Assembly: GCF_012102745.1 (NCBI RefSeq)
Contig: NZ_JAAVSY010000001.1
Location: 62,001 to 126,000, forward strand
From: Haematospirillum sp. H4485
GTDB lineage: Bacteria; Pseudomonadota; Alphaproteobacteria; Rhodospirillales; Rhodospirillaceae
Length of the DNA stretch: 64,000 nt
Direction: 5' to 3'
The notes beneath the pieces were generated by a model. The model was not told where the DNA came from, ran no database searches, and saw only the letters and a program-made list of their open reading frames with translations. The translations under genes were made by a program, and so were the position numbers. Below, one piece after another: positions 46,770 to 57,012 of this stretch; the first letter of the stretch is position 1; every line of letters starts with the position of its first letter.

Positions 46770-47762
46770 TCAGGCAACGAAGGCCGCAAGCAATTCCTCT
46801 GCGGCTTTTGACGGGTCAATGATTCCCCGGCTGATGTCGGCCTCGATGCCTGGGATTCGTCGCCTGACGTCTGGGTGCTCGCGGAACAGGGCATCCAGAC
46901 GATCCTGTACCAGAGACCACATCCAGGCATGCTTTTGCTGCTGCCTTCTGGTTTCCAGTGCGCCGCTGCTTTTTTGCAGGGTGTGGTAGGCTTGTATTGT
47001 GTCCCACAGCGTTTCCAGGCCCCGCTTATGAAGGGCCGAGATTGGCAATACAGGCGTTTTCCAGCCAGATGGTGTCGTATGCCCCACAATATTCAGGGCG
47101 CATCGGTAATCTTGGCATGTTTGCCGGGCCGTGGGATCGTCTTGATCGTCTACTTTGTTAACGGCGACAATATCAGCCAGTTCCAGGATGCCTCTCTTGA
47201 TGCCCTGTAATTCATCACCGGCATTGGGCAATATCAGCAGCAAGAAGACATCTACCATATCGGCGACGCAGGTTTCCGACTGTCCGGTTCCCACGGTTTC
47301 AATCAAGACAATATCATACCCCGCAGCCTCGCAGACAATAACGGATTCCCGCGTTGTGCGGGCTACACCGCCCAGATGACCGGATGTGGGAGAAGGACGG
47401 ATAAAGGACAGGGGATCCGCCGCCAGCTTCTCCATTCTGGTCTTGTCGCCAAGAATAGAGCCACCCGAGCGACTGGACGTTGGATCAATCGCCAGGACGG
47501 CGACCTTCATCCCCCGTCCGGTCAGAAGCATTCCGAATGTTTCTATGAGTGTTGATTTCCCGACGCCCGGTATGCCCGATATTCCCATGCGCAGGGCTGT
47601 TCCGGAAAAGGGAAGCAGGGCTGATATCAACGCATCGGCTTCCTTGCGGTGATGCGCGGCGCGGCTTTCGATCAGGGTTATGGCGCGTCCCATAATTCCC
47701 CTGTCCCCGGATCGTATGCCGGCAACATAGTCATCTGTGGTCAGGTGACCCGATGGGTTCAA
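46770..47762 (-). CDS. meaB: MeaB/ArgK-type GTPase chaperone of methylmalonyl-CoA mutase
   Basis: A 330-residue G3E-type GTPase that protects and reloads methylmalonyl-CoA mutase with adenosylcobalamin. The P-loop is GISGIPGVGKSTLIE; further motifs are VLAIDPTSSRSGGSILGDKTRM, FIRPSPTSGHLGGVARTT, IVLIETVGTGQSE and the base-specific VNKVDD. The C-terminal dimerisation helices are present. It is the last gene of mutA-mutB-meaB on the minus strand, 39 bases after mutB. Earlier annotations of this family as LAO/AO transport ATPase (ArgK) are superseded. Confidence 0.96.
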   Translation of the reverse strand: MNPSGHLTTDDYVAGIRSGDRGIMGRAITLIESRAAHHRKEADALISALLPFSGTALRMGISGIPGVGKSTLIETFGMLLTGRGMKVAVLAIDPTSSRSGGSILGDKTRMEKLAADPLSFIRPSPTSGHLGGVARTTRESVIVCEAAGYDIVLIETVGTGQSETCVADMVDVFLLLILPNAGDELQGIKRGILELADIVAVNKVDDQDDPTARQTCQDYRCALNIVGHTTPSGWKTPVLPISALHKRGLETLWDTIQAYHTLQKSSGALETRRQQQKHAWMWSLVQDRLDALFREHPDVRRRIPGIEADISRGIIDPSKAAEELLAAFVA

Positions 47763-47801
47763 GGTATAGCTCCTGTCGTGTGGTGGGCTTTGAGCACTAT
47801 C

Positions 47802-50015
47802 TCAGGGTTTTCTGTCGTATCCCCGTTGCGTGTTGAGCGTGTCCAGAACTGTGGCTGCAGCCTTGCTGATCTGTGTTCCGGGGGGGAAGATGGCGGCTGC
47901 TCCGGCCTTGTACAGGGCGTCAAAGTCTTGTGGCGGTATAACGCCGCCGACAAGGATCAGGATATCGCCGCGGCCGAGCTTCTCCAGTTCATGCTTCAGG
48001 GCGGGTACAAGTGTCAGGTGACCAGCGGCAAGAGATGAGACGCCAATCATGTGGACATCGTTTTCCACGGCTTGCCGGGCAGTTTCTGAAGGCATCTGGA
48101 ACAAGGGACCAATATCAACATCAAATCCCAGGTCGGCAAAGGCCGTGGCAGTAACCTTCTGACCCCGGTCGTGACCATCCTGCCCCATTTTGGCAATCAG
48201 AATACGCGGTCGGCGGCCATCAAGGGCTGCAAAGTGTTCGACCTGTTGCCGGACCTGCTCAAAGACTGTGTCCATCCCGCTGATCTCCCGGGAATAGATG
48301 CCGGAAACAACGCGTGCGCTGCCTTGGTACCGACCGTACACTTTTTCCAGAGCTGCCGATATCTCGCCCACGGTGGCTTTGGCGCGGACAGCCTCGATTG
48401 ACAAGGCCAGAAGATTGCCGCTTTTGTCTTCTGCTGCCCTGGTCAGGGCTTGCAGCTTTTGCTCTACTTCAGTGGTATTACGCTCACGCTTCAAGACAGA
48501 CAGGCGTTCCAGCTGACAGGCCCGTACGGCGGCGTTGTCAATTTTCAGAACCTCGGTTGTTTCGTCATCAAGAGGACGGAAGCGGTTGATGCCGATAACG
48601 GGCTGCATGCCGGAGTCAATGCGAGCCTGGGTCCGGGCTGCGGCTTCTTCAATACGCATCTTGGGCAGGCCCGTTGCAATGGCTTTTGCCATGCCGCCTT
48701 CGCGTTCAATTTCTTCTATGTGTTCCTGTGCACGTCGGGCCAGGTCGTATGTCAGGCGTTCCAGGTAGAAGCTGCCCCCCCATGGGTCGATGGTTCGGGT
48801 TATTCCGGTTTCCTGTTGCAGGAACAGCTGAGTGTTGCGTGCAATGCGGGCCGAGTTTTCTGTTGGCAAAGCCAGGGCTTCGTCAAAGGCATTTGTGTGC
48901 AGGGATTGTATTTGTCCATGTGTTGCGGCCAAGGCCTCTATGCATGTGCGCACGATATTGTTGCTGACATCGCGGGCCGTCAGTGACCAGCCGGACGTCT
49001 GACAGTGCGCGCGCAGGATGCGTGATCTGTCCAAGCGGGGATTGAACGGTTCCAGCAAGGAAGACCATAGCATGCGTGCCGCCCGCAGTTTGGCTATTTC
49101 CATGGCAAAGTTCATGCCTGTTGCCCAGAAGAAGGACAGGCGCGGGGCAAATTGATCAATATCCAGCCCTGCTGCCAGCCCTGTGCGGACATATTCGATG
49201 CCATTGGCCAGTGTGTAGGCCAGTTCCAGGTCTGCTGTCGCCCCAGCCTCGTGCATATGGTAGCCCGATACGGATATCGCGTTGAACTTCGGCATATGCT
49301 CTGCAGTATAGGCCAGGACATCGGAGACAATCCGCATCGATGGCTCGGGCGGGTAAATATAGGTGTTACGGACCAGGAACTCCTTCAGGATGTCGTTCTG
49401 GATGGTTCCGGACAAGTGCTGGGGGTGTACGCCCTGTTCCTCTGCGGCAACGATGTACAGTGCCATAATCGGCAGGACCGCACCGTTCATGGTCATGGAG
49501 ACACTGACCTTGTCCAGCGGGATCCCGGAGAACAGGATGCGCATATCCAGCACACTGTCGATCGCGACGCCGGCCATTCCGACATCCCCGCCCGCGCGTG
49601 GATGATCACTGTCATATCCGCGGTGTGTCGGCAGGTCAAAGGCCACGGAAAGCCCCCTTTGTCCTGCAGCCAGATTACGGCGGTAGAAAGCGTTTGATTC
49701 TTCTGCTGTCGAGAATCCTGCGTACTGACGGATTGTCCATGGTTGCTGGACATACATGGTCAGATAGGGGCCGCGTATAAAGGGTGGCAAGCCTGGAAGG
49801 CTGTCGATGCACGGCAGTCCTTCTGTATCGTGGGCCGTGTACAGGGGTTTTACGGGTATGCCTTCTGCTGTCTTCCATACCGCTTCATCGGGGTGGCAGC
49901 CTGCCTCGCGCGTGAAATGTTCAGCCCATGTTTCGATATCGCCGTTTTGTGCATGTTCGGACAGGGACCCATTGTCATAAAGGGGAAGGGTGCTGAAATC
50001 AGGAATGGATGACAT
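47802..50015 (-). CDS. mutB: Methylmalonyl-CoA mutase, large (catalytic) subunit
   Basis: A 737-residue adenosylcobalamin enzyme interconverting methylmalonyl-CoA and succinyl-CoA, used in propionyl-CoA metabolism. The N-terminal TIM barrel shows [25 protein letters not shown]-type sequence split over conserved blocks: [39 protein letters not shown] and [18 protein letters not shown]. The C-terminal cobalamin domain carries the DGHDRG base-off motif, then [16 protein letters not shown] and [10 protein letters not shown]. The ATG at 50015 overlaps the end of mutA by 17 bases; an open frame beyond it is not used. Confidence 0.97.
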   Translation of the reverse strand: MSSIPDFSTLPLYDNGSLSEHAQNGDIETWAEHFTREAGCHPDEAVWKTAEGIPVKPLYTAHDTEGLPCIDSLPGLPPFIRGPYLTMYVQQPWTIRQYAGFSTAEESNAFYRRNLAAGQRGLSVAFDLPTHRGYDSDHPRAGGDVGMAGVAIDSVLDMRILFSGIPLDKVSVSMTMNGAVLPIMALYIVAAEEQGVHPQHLSGTIQNDILKEFLVRNTYIYPPEPSMRIVSDVLAYTAEHMPKFNAISVSGYHMHEAGATADLELAYTLANGIEYVRTGLAAGLDIDQFAPRLSFFWATGMNFAMEIAKLRAARMLWSSLLEPFNPRLDRSRILRAHCQTSGWSLTARDVSNNIVRTCIEALAATHGQIQSLHTNAFDEALALPTENSARIARNTQLFLQQETGITRTIDPWGGSFYLERLTYDLARRAQEHIEEIEREGGMAKAIATGLPKMRIEEAAARTQARIDSGMQPVIGINRFRPLDDETTEVLKIDNAAVRACQLERLSVLKRERNTTEVEQKLQALTRAAEDKSGNLLALSIEAVRAKATVGEISAALEKVYGRYQGSARVVSGIYSREISGMDTVFEQVRQQVEHFAALDGRRPRILIAKMGQDGHDRGQKVTATAFADLGFDVDIGPLFQMPSETARQAVENDVHMIGVSSLAAGHLTLVPALKHELEKLGRGDILILVGGVIPPQDFDALYKAGAAAIFPPGTQISKAAATVLDTLNTQRGYDRKP

Positions 50016-52050
50016 GGGGCCATGCTCCCGCGCGGTGCAGGCAGGCCCGCAGAAAGTCCGGAGTGTGGCTTGTCCGGGACAGAACGGTATCTGCACCGGG
50101 CCAGTCCACATGTGTTTCTGTTACGGCGGTGATGTGCCTGATCCCGGTTCGGCGTAGGCGTTCACACAGGGAGGGCCATAGATCCGGGCTTGTGCACAGG
50201 CATACATCAAGCCCGGGATGCGCTTCAAGGCGGCTTGTCATGGCATCAACGGACTCAGGTCTCCCGCATTCCACAACATCCAGGCCGCCCGATAACAAGA
50301 CATGACGGGCAAACGTCATGGCATCAGAACATCCATCCGTATACGCCAGAAAAATAGCGGGTCTTTTATTGGTACGGGCTGCGTGGTCCGATGCATCCTG
50401 CAGACTTTCAAACTCCTCAGCCACGCGACGGCATGGCAGCGGGGCAAGGCTTGTCGGTTGGTGGTTGCCGGCAATCCACGCCGTAAGCCCCGACAGACGT
50501 GCTGTCTCCGCGGCGTGGAAGAATGCATCCATACCGTTGGCCTGTACTGTTTCGGGTACAGTGCGCAGACGCGCGGCCACACCCTTGCGCAGGGCATAAT
50601 GATTAATGCTTTGCTCGGGCATGGACAGCCTGTCAGGAGAAGGAAACCGGTTGACGCCAGTGATCAGGTCAGCATGACAGCCAACAGCCTTGGTCCGTGA
50701 TTCCCATGCGGCATCCAGCATCTGTTGCAGAGAGCCATCAAGGAGGCTTGGCAGAATACCCCCGTGTCTTTCCAGCTCCTGGAAGTGCGTCCACGCTGTT
50801 TCTGCTACCTGTTGTGTCAGCGTTTCCAGAAACCAGGATCCGCCGGCAGGATCAAGAACACGTCCGATGCCACTTTCATCGCGCAGGATATGCTGGATGT
50901 TGCGCGCAATCCGCCGTACATCACGGGATGGAAATCGGCTTGCAGCGTCAGGGGGTAGTGTTGTGATGCTACCGGCCCCCCCCAGGACAGCAGCCATCCC
51001 GGCAAGGGTTGCGCGCAAGATATTGGTCCACGGATCACGGTGGCACAAAATGCGGCTTGCTGTGGTGGCCCGAAGGCGCATGCTTGTTGCTGGCCCCGAA
51101 GCACCGCAGGCTGATGCAACTCGGGCCCAGGCCATGCGTGCTGCCCTCAGTTTGGCGATGCCCGCAAACAGGTCTGTTCCGGTTGTCAGAACAAAGCAAA
51201 TGCGGGAGCATGCCTCTTCTGCCTCAAGCCCGGCAGCCATCATGGCGCGTAAATAAAGAAGTGCTGTAGACAAGGTGCAGGCGATTTCCTGGCAATCGGT
51301 TGCTCCAGCGTCAGACCAGATGGTCCCATCTGCGGCGGCTACCCCGACATAGGGAAAATGCTGCACGGTTCTGCGCGTGAAGATGCCCAAGTCTTTCAGA
51401 GCCTGCTCATGCCCCTGTATCAGAAGACCGGTTCTGGCCAGTGTTCCGACCGGGTCGATATTAAAGGAGCCGCTGCATTCATGCGTTGCCAAGCCTCGCT
51501 TGCGCCAGACGGCCTGCAGAAAGGCAGCTCCCGCCCATGCACCATTCCCCATTTGCAGGTTAACAGGAACAGCCTCCAGAAGAATACCAGCCAGAGCTGT
51601 ATCTAGATCGTCTGCAGTGAACATCAAAATCCCATCGCAGGGTGTTGTGTCGTCAGCGGATACATGCTGCGTGTCTGTTCCGTGCTGGGCCGTGGCATCA
51701 CATTTCAGCAAGACGGATGTGACGCCATTCTCCAGATCCTCAAGAAGCTCCTGGTTTGTAACCTGAAGGTCAGGATGCTTGAACTCCTGCTGGATATCCC
51801 AGCCATGAACAACAGCCCCGGAGGCAGCTCCCCCGCGTATGAAGGGAGCAAGTCCCGGGGGGGCAATGTCGGCAACATCTGTATTGTGCCTGCCATAAAG
51901 CGGCTTGATAGCAAAGCCGTCGTGCAGGCGGGAGGAGAGAACCTTTTCCGCATCTTCTTGAGCCAAGGCACGGGCTACCATCTGATACCACAGTGCGGAA
52001 TCCAGGGTAACAGGGCCAGATCCGGCGTCTGTTGTGGCTTCTGCGTCCAT
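49999..52050 (-). CDS. mutA: Methylmalonyl-CoA mutase, small (non-catalytic) subunit
   Basis: A 683-residue homologue of MutB that forms a heterodimer with it. It keeps the fold ([38 protein letters not shown]) but has lost the cobalamin-binding DxHxxG; the matching region reads [18 protein letters not shown]. It therefore cannot bind B12 and plays a structural role, as in known MutA proteins. First gene of the mutA-mutB-meaB operon. No methylmalonyl-CoA epimerase or propionyl-CoA carboxylase gene is in the window. Confidence 0.95.
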   Translation of the reverse strand: MDAEATTDAGSGPVTLDSALWYQMVARALAQEDAEKVLSSRLHDGFAIKPLYGRHNTDVADIAPPGLAPFIRGGAASGAVVHGWDIQQEFKHPDLQVTNQELLEDLENGVTSVLLKCDATAQHGTDTQHVSADDTTPCDGILMFTADDLDTALAGILLEAVPVNLQMGNGAWAGAAFLQAVWRKRGLATHECSGSFNIDPVGTLARTGLLIQGHEQALKDLGIFTRRTVQHFPYVGVAAADGTIWSDAGATDCQEIACTLSTALLYLRAMMAAGLEAEEACSRICFVLTTGTDLFAGIAKLRAARMAWARVASACGASGPATSMRLRATTASRILCHRDPWTNILRATLAGMAAVLGGAGSITTLPPDAASRFPSRDVRRIARNIQHILRDESGIGRVLDPAGGSWFLETLTQQVAETAWTHFQELERHGGILPSLLDGSLQQMLDAAWESRTKAVGCHADLITGVNRFPSPDRLSMPEQSINHYALRKGVAARLRTVPETVQANGMDAFFHAAETARLSGLTAWIAGNHQPTSLAPLPCRRVAEEFESLQDASDHAARTNKRPAIFLAYTDGCSDAMTFARHVLLSGGLDVVECGRPESVDAMTSRLEAHPGLDVCLCTSPDLWPSLCERLRRTGIRHITAVTETHVDWPGADTVLSRTSHTPDFLRACLHRAGAWPHVIHS

Positions 52051-52251
52051 GGTTCTTTCCGTCTCTTTCTTGGTGCTGTTTCGCAGGTTCCCGACTCTAT
52101 ATTCATAATACGATACCGTTGCGTCAAAACGATATATTCTGTTAACCCATCGCCTGTTTATCGAATCAAGGTTAGATCCGGATCATGTTGATTGCTTTTA
52201 AGCAGTCGCTTCCACCGTGTGATACATTTGTCCCGGTGCTATGGGGCGGTT

Positions 52252-53013
52252 ATGAAATTCTTTTCTCTTGTTGCCTTGATTCTTTTTTGTTTGCTCTTTC
52301 CAGCTTCTGCCCTTGGCCTGTTGACTGATGGTAGGTCCATCAGCGTTGGTTTCGTTTACCCCGGTAGTTGGTATGTTTGGATGGTCATTCCAGCATGATC
52401 AGGGGCGGCGTGCTGTTGAAGAGTATTTTGATGACAGGGTTATAACATCTTATGTTGAAAGCGTTCCTCCCGGTACAGATGTATAGCATGTCCTTATCTC
52501 TGTTTGCCCGTTAGGACTACGATTTTGCCTTTGCCGCATCCTTTGATTTTATGGGCTATAGTAGCACGCTTCCTCCATGCCCGGTTCGAGAATGCAATGG
52601 AGTACTTTTCGGCACCCAATGAGGCAGTCTGCGATATCCGGTTTCATGAAGGGTGAGCCATTCTGAGGACGTTTGCCGCTCATGTGACACGCTCAGGCCT
52701 TATTGGTATAGGGGTGATTACTATATACATCGTGTTCGGGTCGTTCTGGATGGAACGTGGGAGCTTGGTATTTTTCTCGGGGGCGTTCAGTCCAACATGA
52801 TCCGGATTGCACTGTTCAGTGCAGCAGTTGGCCCTGCGGCTCGTAGAGATACATATGTGATACAGGATGACCTTCAGTGCGGAACGTTTTTCCGTTTTGT
52901 GGCCCTGTCCGTAATCAATCCGGAGCCTTGGTTGTCAAGGATGGGGAGTGTCCGACAGAAGCTCGCATCAGCTCATGAACTGGTTTGTTGAGTGTGTACA
53001 AGGTTATTTGGGG
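52252..53013 (+). pseudogene. Decayed BMP-family (PnrA/Med-like) ABC transporter substrate-binding protein gene
   Basis: Remnants of one BMP-family lipoprotein or periplasmic binding protein appear in order but in different frames. 52252-52368: signal peptide MKFFSLVALILFCLLFPASA, then ISVGFVYPGS. 52373-52486: GWSFQHDQGRRAVEEYF and ITSYVESVPPGTDV, ending in TAG. About 52515-52657: DYDFAFAASFDFMGY and, after a frameshift, VARFLHARFENAMEYF, ending in TGA. 52690-52980: YYIHRVRVVLDGTWELG, FLGGVQSN and AGTF-like CGTFFRF. After another frameshift, LMNWFVECVQGYLG. The middle of the family's 350 residues (about 90) is deleted. Frameshifts, stops and deletion make it non-functional. No permease or ATPase genes of such a transporter adjoin. 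Confidence 0.85.
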
Positions 53014-53158
53014 CGTTGGATGGCTGTTTGGTGGTACTGGGTCGCCTGTGTCATGTTTGGTTTTGGTGAAGGGTGGGGTTGCCGTAGCGTGCTGTGCCTG
53101 ATAAGTCACTTTGCACCACTATTCGTACCCCCCCCCCGCTTGCAGGAGAAGAGAATTC

Positions 53159-53773
53159 ATGCCGCGTCGCACCGCCGTATTGAGGACAGATGCCGTACGT
53201 CCGTCACTCAAACGTGATACCTTGGTAGAAGTCGCCGAGAGACTCTTCGATCGCTACGGGTTTCACGGTACCGGCGTTGACAGGCTGGTTCAGGAGTCCG
53301 GGGTTGCAAGAATGACCTTCTACAAACATTTTCCGACCAAGAATTCCTTGGTCCGGGCTGTGTTGGAGCGCCGTGACGAGCGATTCCGCAGCTTTCTGGA
53401 GAGACATGTCGTCGAACGTTCTGATCCGGCTCAGCCTGAAGTTCTGGCAATCTTCGATGCCCTGGCAGACTGGCTCGGTAATGAAGGGGCGCAGGGGAAC
53501 CTTTTGCTGCGCGCAGTTGGAGAGTTTTCCGGGCATGACGTCAGTATAGCCGGTGATGCTGTGTTTCGCTGCCGTTGGGCGGGTCCATGGTTTGCAGAAC
53601 GGTTGGGTGAGCAGGGTGTTGGTCAGGCAGACGCGCGGGGGTGGGATCTTGCTCTTCTTTTGGAGGGGGCGGTGGCCCTTGCGCCGGTTGTTGGTGGGCG
53701 GGATGCAGCGGGGCAGGCCAAGCATGCGGCAGCGGCCCTTCTGTTTTCTTGGACCCGGAGTGCTGAGATATAA
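53159..53773 (+). CDS. TetR-family transcription regulator
   Basis: A 204-residue TetR-type repressor. The N-terminal helix-turn-helix is LVEVAERLFDRYGFHGTGVD and VARMTFYKHFPTKNSLVRAV, the TetR signature; the C-terminal ligand-binding domain (about residues 75-200) is of the TetR_C type seen in small-molecule responders. The ATG at 53159 has an AGGAGAAGAG ribosome binding site and lies 21 bases after a run of ten C. A methyltransferase gene follows after 49 bases on the same strand and may be its target. Confidence 0.9.
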   Translation: MPRRTAVLRTDAVRPSLKRDTLVEVAERLFDRYGFHGTGVDRLVQESGVARMTFYKHFPTKNSLVRAVLERRDERFRSFLERHVVERSDPAQPEVLAIFDALADWLGNEGAQGNLLLRAVGEFSGHDVSIAGDAVFRCRWAGPWFAERLGEQGVGQADARGWDLALLLEGAVALAPVVGGRDAAGQAKHAAAALLFSWTRSAEI

Positions 53774-53822
53774 GGGGTGGAGTACGGATGTATGTCTGCC
53801 TGTAAGGAAAGGGTAGCCTCGC

Positions 53823-54605
53823 ATGGTTGACGTACTGGATAAAATACCGGCCGCTGAAGCGTTTGCGCGCGTCTTCGAGGGGTTGCCGCGGCAGGGGCCG
53901 GGTCTGGACTGTTTTGCGCAATCATTGGCGCTTCGTCTGGGAAAAAGTTTGCCCCACAGTCCCAGAATTGCAGACATGGGATGTGGGAATGGCCGCAGTT
54001 CTCTTGTTTTGGCCAAGTCATTGGGTGCCCATGTTATTGCTGTTGACCTGCACCGTCCTTTTCTCGAAGAACTGGAACGATCCGCTGCTGTGGCGGGATT
54101 ATCGGAAAATATTGATGTTCAGGCCGTTGATATGGTGGGGTCCGGCTTGGAAGAGCAGTCTCTTGATGTTGTCTGGTCCGAAGGGGCAGCCTATGTAATT
54201 GGTCTTGAAAACGCCTTGGATTCCTGGTGGTCGCTGTTGAAGCCCGGTGGTTTCTTGGTGTTGTCGGACTGGATGTGGTTAACCGCCCGTCCCCCCCATG
54301 ATGCCGAGCAGTTCTGGAAGGCAGCGTATCCCGATATGCAAACCGTCTCGTCTGCAATGGTTCTGGGAATGGGAGCCGGGTATTCATTTGTCCATGCCGA
54401 GATTTTGCCCGAAGAGGGATGGTGGCTGGATTATTATGGTCCCTTGGAAAAGCGGGTAGAAGATCTGGAGGCTGACGCCTGTACAGATCAAACTCTGTCT
54501 GCTGTTATCGCGGGTGTTCGTGATGAGATTGCAACGCGGCGTCGCTTTGCCGGGAGCTATGGATGCGTCTACATGATCCTTCGTCGTCCTGTTACCGGTT
54601 CCTGA
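53823..54605 (+). CDS. Class I SAM-dependent methyltransferase
   Basis: A 260-residue methyltransferase with a seven-strand Rossmann-like domain. Motif I is IADMGCGNGRSSLVLAKSLG, motif post-I is VIAVDLHRPFLEELER, and motif IV region is LDVVWSEGAAYVIGLENAL followed by LLKPGGFLVLSDW. The substrate is unknown; small molecules are typical for this group (ubiE/SAM-dependent methyltransferase 11 and 25 families). It follows the TetR gene in the same direction, so detoxification or small-molecule modification under TetR control is a possibility. Confidence 0.85.
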   Translation: MVDVLDKIPAAEAFARVFEGLPRQGPGLDCFAQSLALRLGKSLPHSPRIADMGCGNGRSSLVLAKSLGAHVIAVDLHRPFLEELERSAAVAGLSENIDVQAVDMVGSGLEEQSLDVVWSEGAAYVIGLENALDSWWSLLKPGGFLVLSDWMWLTARPPHDAEQFWKAAYPDMQTVSSAMVLGMGAGYSFVHAEILPEEGWWLDYYGPLEKRVEDLEADACTDQTLSAVIAGVRDEIATRRRFAGSYGCVYMILRRPVTGS

Positions 54606-54661
54606 TCATTCTTGTTCCTTATGATGCAATTGCGGTTTGGCATCGAAAGTAAAAAGGTTGC

Positions 54662-54690
54662 TTGACGCAGGCTGTAAGACGGACTACAAA
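54662..54690 (+). promoter_or_regulatory. Sigma-70 promoter of tRNA-His
   Basis: TTGACG, a 17-base spacer and TACAAA, ending 17 bases before the tRNA. Good -35 match and optimal spacing. Confidence 0.7.
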
Positions 54691-54707
54691 GCCGTCCTCC
54701 GATAATG

Positions 54708-54784
54708 GCGGGTGTAGCTCAGTTGGTTAGAGCACCTGGTTGTGGTCCAGGGGGTCGCCGGTTCGAGTCCGGTCACTCGCCCCA
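54708..54784 (+). tRNA. tRNA-His (GTG anticodon)
   Basis: A 77-base cloverleaf. The acceptor GCGGGTG pairs with CACTCGC, the D loop is AGCTCAGTTGGTTAGAGC, the anticodon loop TTGTGGT gives GTG (histidine), the T arm is CCGGTTCGAGTCCGG, and CCA is encoded. Base 54707 is G and the discriminator is C, the G-1:C73 pair specific to tRNA-His. It has its own promoter and terminator. Confidence 0.97.
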
Positions 54785-54790
54785 TTGAAA

Positions 54791-54819
54791 AAGCCTCTTC
54801 GTTATGAAGAGGCTTTTTT
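54791..54819 (+). terminator. Terminator after tRNA-His, possibly bidirectional
   Basis: Perfect 10-bp stem AAGCCTCTTC/GAAGAGGCTT, loop GTTAT, followed by a T-run. The minus strand also has a T-run after the same stem, so it may also end the adenylate cyclase transcript. Confidence 0.85.
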
Positions 54820-54868
54820 ATTCTACCGGAGTAGGTGCTACTGTGTCGGATACAGCACGGTGACCTGA

Positions 54869-56770
54869 TCAGGCATGTGGTTGCCCTCCTGTATTTCCTT
54901 CCCCGTTCCCCGAAGGCTGGGGCTGTCCTGCCGTTCCTTGGCCATAGGAGACCTCGAATAGCTCAACAGGATCCGGAACACCCTTGAGCTCTTGCGCCCC
55001 GCGAGAGCTGATCAGGAGATCAACGCTATCAGGAATGAGGGCCTTGGTTGACTCTCCCAGCCATATCTGACCGACACCCGCGCATGCACATACCCTGGCG
55101 GCAATTTGTACCGTTGCGCCAAAGTAGTCATTCTCTTCGACAATCGGATCACCACTGTTCATCCCGATGCGCAACTTCAGAGCAAGACGTGGCCATCTGG
55201 CAGTGTGTTCAGCGGCTTTTTCCTGGATGTTGATCGCGGCCTGAACTGCATCCAGTGCACCATCAAACGTGGCCATAATGCCGTCACCGGTATGCTTGAC
55301 CTCTTTGCCCCTGTGCATGAGCAACGCATTGCGCACAATGGTATTGTGTGCACGGATGATGTCCTGCGCTGCCGCATCACCCAGTTCTTGGGTCATGCTT
55401 GTTGAATTAGCCATGTCAGTAAACAGGATGGTAACGCCGGAGGTGCTGAGTTGTTGGGTCTGCGGTGTGTTCCACTGCTTCATCACACCGCCCAGTGCGT
55501 GCAGGGGGTCTGAGTCACCGGACAGATGGGCACGCATGGCGCTGATTCCCGCTGCAATCATGGTGCGGTAGCGCACTTCCTGCCGATAGGTATCAAGGCG
55601 CTGGATCATCTGCCGGGCTTGTTCCGGCTTGGTGCCGATAATCTCCAGAGCCTGCTTGCTCAGTTCTTCTTGTTCTTTTTTGCTCAGAGACTGGGATTGA
55701 GCCAAGTGCTCGCACGCGCCGCACAGGTAAAGATTAAGGCCAAAGCGGTTGTAGGCATCCAGATTGGGATAGGATGTTTTGATGGACTCAATAATAGAGC
55801 CCAAGAACTTCATGGATTCCAGGCGTGCCTTGTCAAATGTGGGAGATGGAGCCTGTGGCTCTCCTTCTGTATCAGCCTTTGCAGGTGGCCGTTCCGGGGA
55901 TGCGGTATCTGTCTTCCCGGTCTGTGTAGACTGCTTGTCCTCTGCTTTCTTCTTTTTCTTTTTCTGGGGGGCTTTTTTCGGGTCGCTTGCCTTCAGGGCG
56001 GGCCACTCGGCTTCGTCTTCTGGCAGGAGAGCCTCCAGTATGTCGCCTTTATTCGTGCCAGATCCTTCTATTTTCTCAGGGCGTGAGTCGGGTGCCCTAT
56101 CAACGCGTTCAGCCAAGGCTTCTGTTGCGCTGCGTGATGAGCCGCGTGGAACGGCTTTCCGGGTGGGGGAGATCTTCTTGTCCCCGCTGTTGTCACCACC
56201 AAGAGCATCCAGCGGTACGTAGGTCATAATCAGCGGAACGGCGCCCAGCAGGAAGACGCCAACAAAAACCCCGAACAGAACAATAGACTGTGTGCCATGT
56301 TCGACGGGAAGACCGCTTTGGGCGATTTGTTTCATGACCAAAGAGGTGATGCCAGTTGCAACGATGGCAATCAGGCCGGATAGAAGCAGCACCATCGACA
56401 GGCGAAAAATGAAATCCCCTGTTTTGTTGGCGGGTTTTCCAAATTGTGGGCTGCTGCTCCGCGTACCAGTGGAGGGTGCAGACTGACCCCCATGGGAATG
56501 ACGGACCGGCGCAATACCGGACTTCATCATGGATCCCGATGTTTCCGGTCTTGGTTTGACGCGGCCGGAGTAGATGATGTTCTCTTCCGTGGTGTTGTTC
56601 TCAGGGTAGTAGACCTCCTTGACAACCCGGACCGGAATATTCCGCAGCCGTTCAACTTCCTTTGCCTCTTCCATGGCGTCTTCGCGGTCACGGCCGGGAT
56701 AGCGGGCGTGCAAAGTCCAGTTGCCTCGCCCGTCTTGCGTGTAAATCTCATAGTTTGTTACAGCGGCCAT
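54869..56770 (-). CDS. Membrane-associated class III adenylate/guanylate cyclase
   Basis: A 633-residue protein. Residues 1-75 form a soluble N-terminal domain of no known family (YEIYTQDGRGNWTLHARYPG, then PVRVVKEVYYPENNTTEENI). Two transmembrane helices lie at about 121-146 and 162-184, then a charged low-complexity linker with a run of lysines (about 277-285), a helical region, and a C-terminal class III cyclase domain (about 440-600). The metal-binding aspartates are in VTILFTDMANST and KHTGDGIMATFDGAL; RIGMNSGDPIVEENDYFGATV contains the transition-state region. Nucleotide preference is uncertain. Monocistronic on the minus strand. Confidence 0.88.
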   Translation of the reverse strand: MAAVTNYEIYTQDGRGNWTLHARYPGRDREDAMEEAKEVERLRNIPVRVVKEVYYPENNTTEENIIYSGRVKPRPETSGSMMKSGIAPVRHSHGGQSAPSTGTRSSSPQFGKPANKTGDFIFRLSMVLLLSGLIAIVATGITSLVMKQIAQSGLPVEHGTQSIVLFGVFVGVFLLGAVPLIMTYVPLDALGGDNSGDKKISPTRKAVPRGSSRSATEALAERVDRAPDSRPEKIEGSGTNKGDILEALLPEDEAEWPALKASDPKKAPQKKKKKKAEDKQSTQTGKTDTASPERPPAKADTEGEPQAPSPTFDKARLESMKFLGSIIESIKTSYPNLDAYNRFGLNLYLCGACEHLAQSQSLSKKEQEELSKQALEIIGTKPEQARQMIQRLDTYRQEVRYRTMIAAGISAMRAHLSGDSDPLHALGGVMKQWNTPQTQQLSTSGVTILFTDMANSTSMTQELGDAAAQDIIRAHNTIVRNALLMHRGKEVKHTGDGIMATFDGALDAVQAAINIQEKAAEHTARWPRLALKLRIGMNSGDPIVEENDYFGATVQIAARVCACAGVGQIWLGESTKALIPDSVDLLISSRGAQELKGVPDPVELFEVSYGQGTAGQPQPSGNGEGNTGGQPHA

Positions 56771-56940
56771 CTATCGCGTCTACTTGTCTGTTTTGGCAAA
56801 GTATTGAGGGGGTAGCTAGCTGAATTCTACCTGATCACAAGAGGAGAGCCAAACCGGAACTCCAGAAGAACTTGTGCCCAACGAGGAGCGGCTGTCTGCC
56901 GAATTACGGCAGCATGCCGAATATATGCCTCTTGGGAAAA

Positions 56941-56971
56941 GGAAAAACGCCCGCAAAAGCGGACGTTTTCC
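56941..56971 (-). terminator. Terminator after rpmE
   Basis: On the minus strand AACGTCCGC and GCGGGCGTT pair around a short T-rich loop (one G-T wobble), followed by a T-run. It lies about 40 bases after the rpmE stop. Confidence 0.7.
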
Positions 56972-57012
56972 AAGCTGTCAGTAAAAGAGGCAATTTGCCT
57001 TCTTTTTTCATG

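Noticed and set aside
52051-52251. Cobalamin riboswitch upstream of mutA
   Set aside because: No B12-box-like sequence or suitable long structured leader was found in the 201-base gap.
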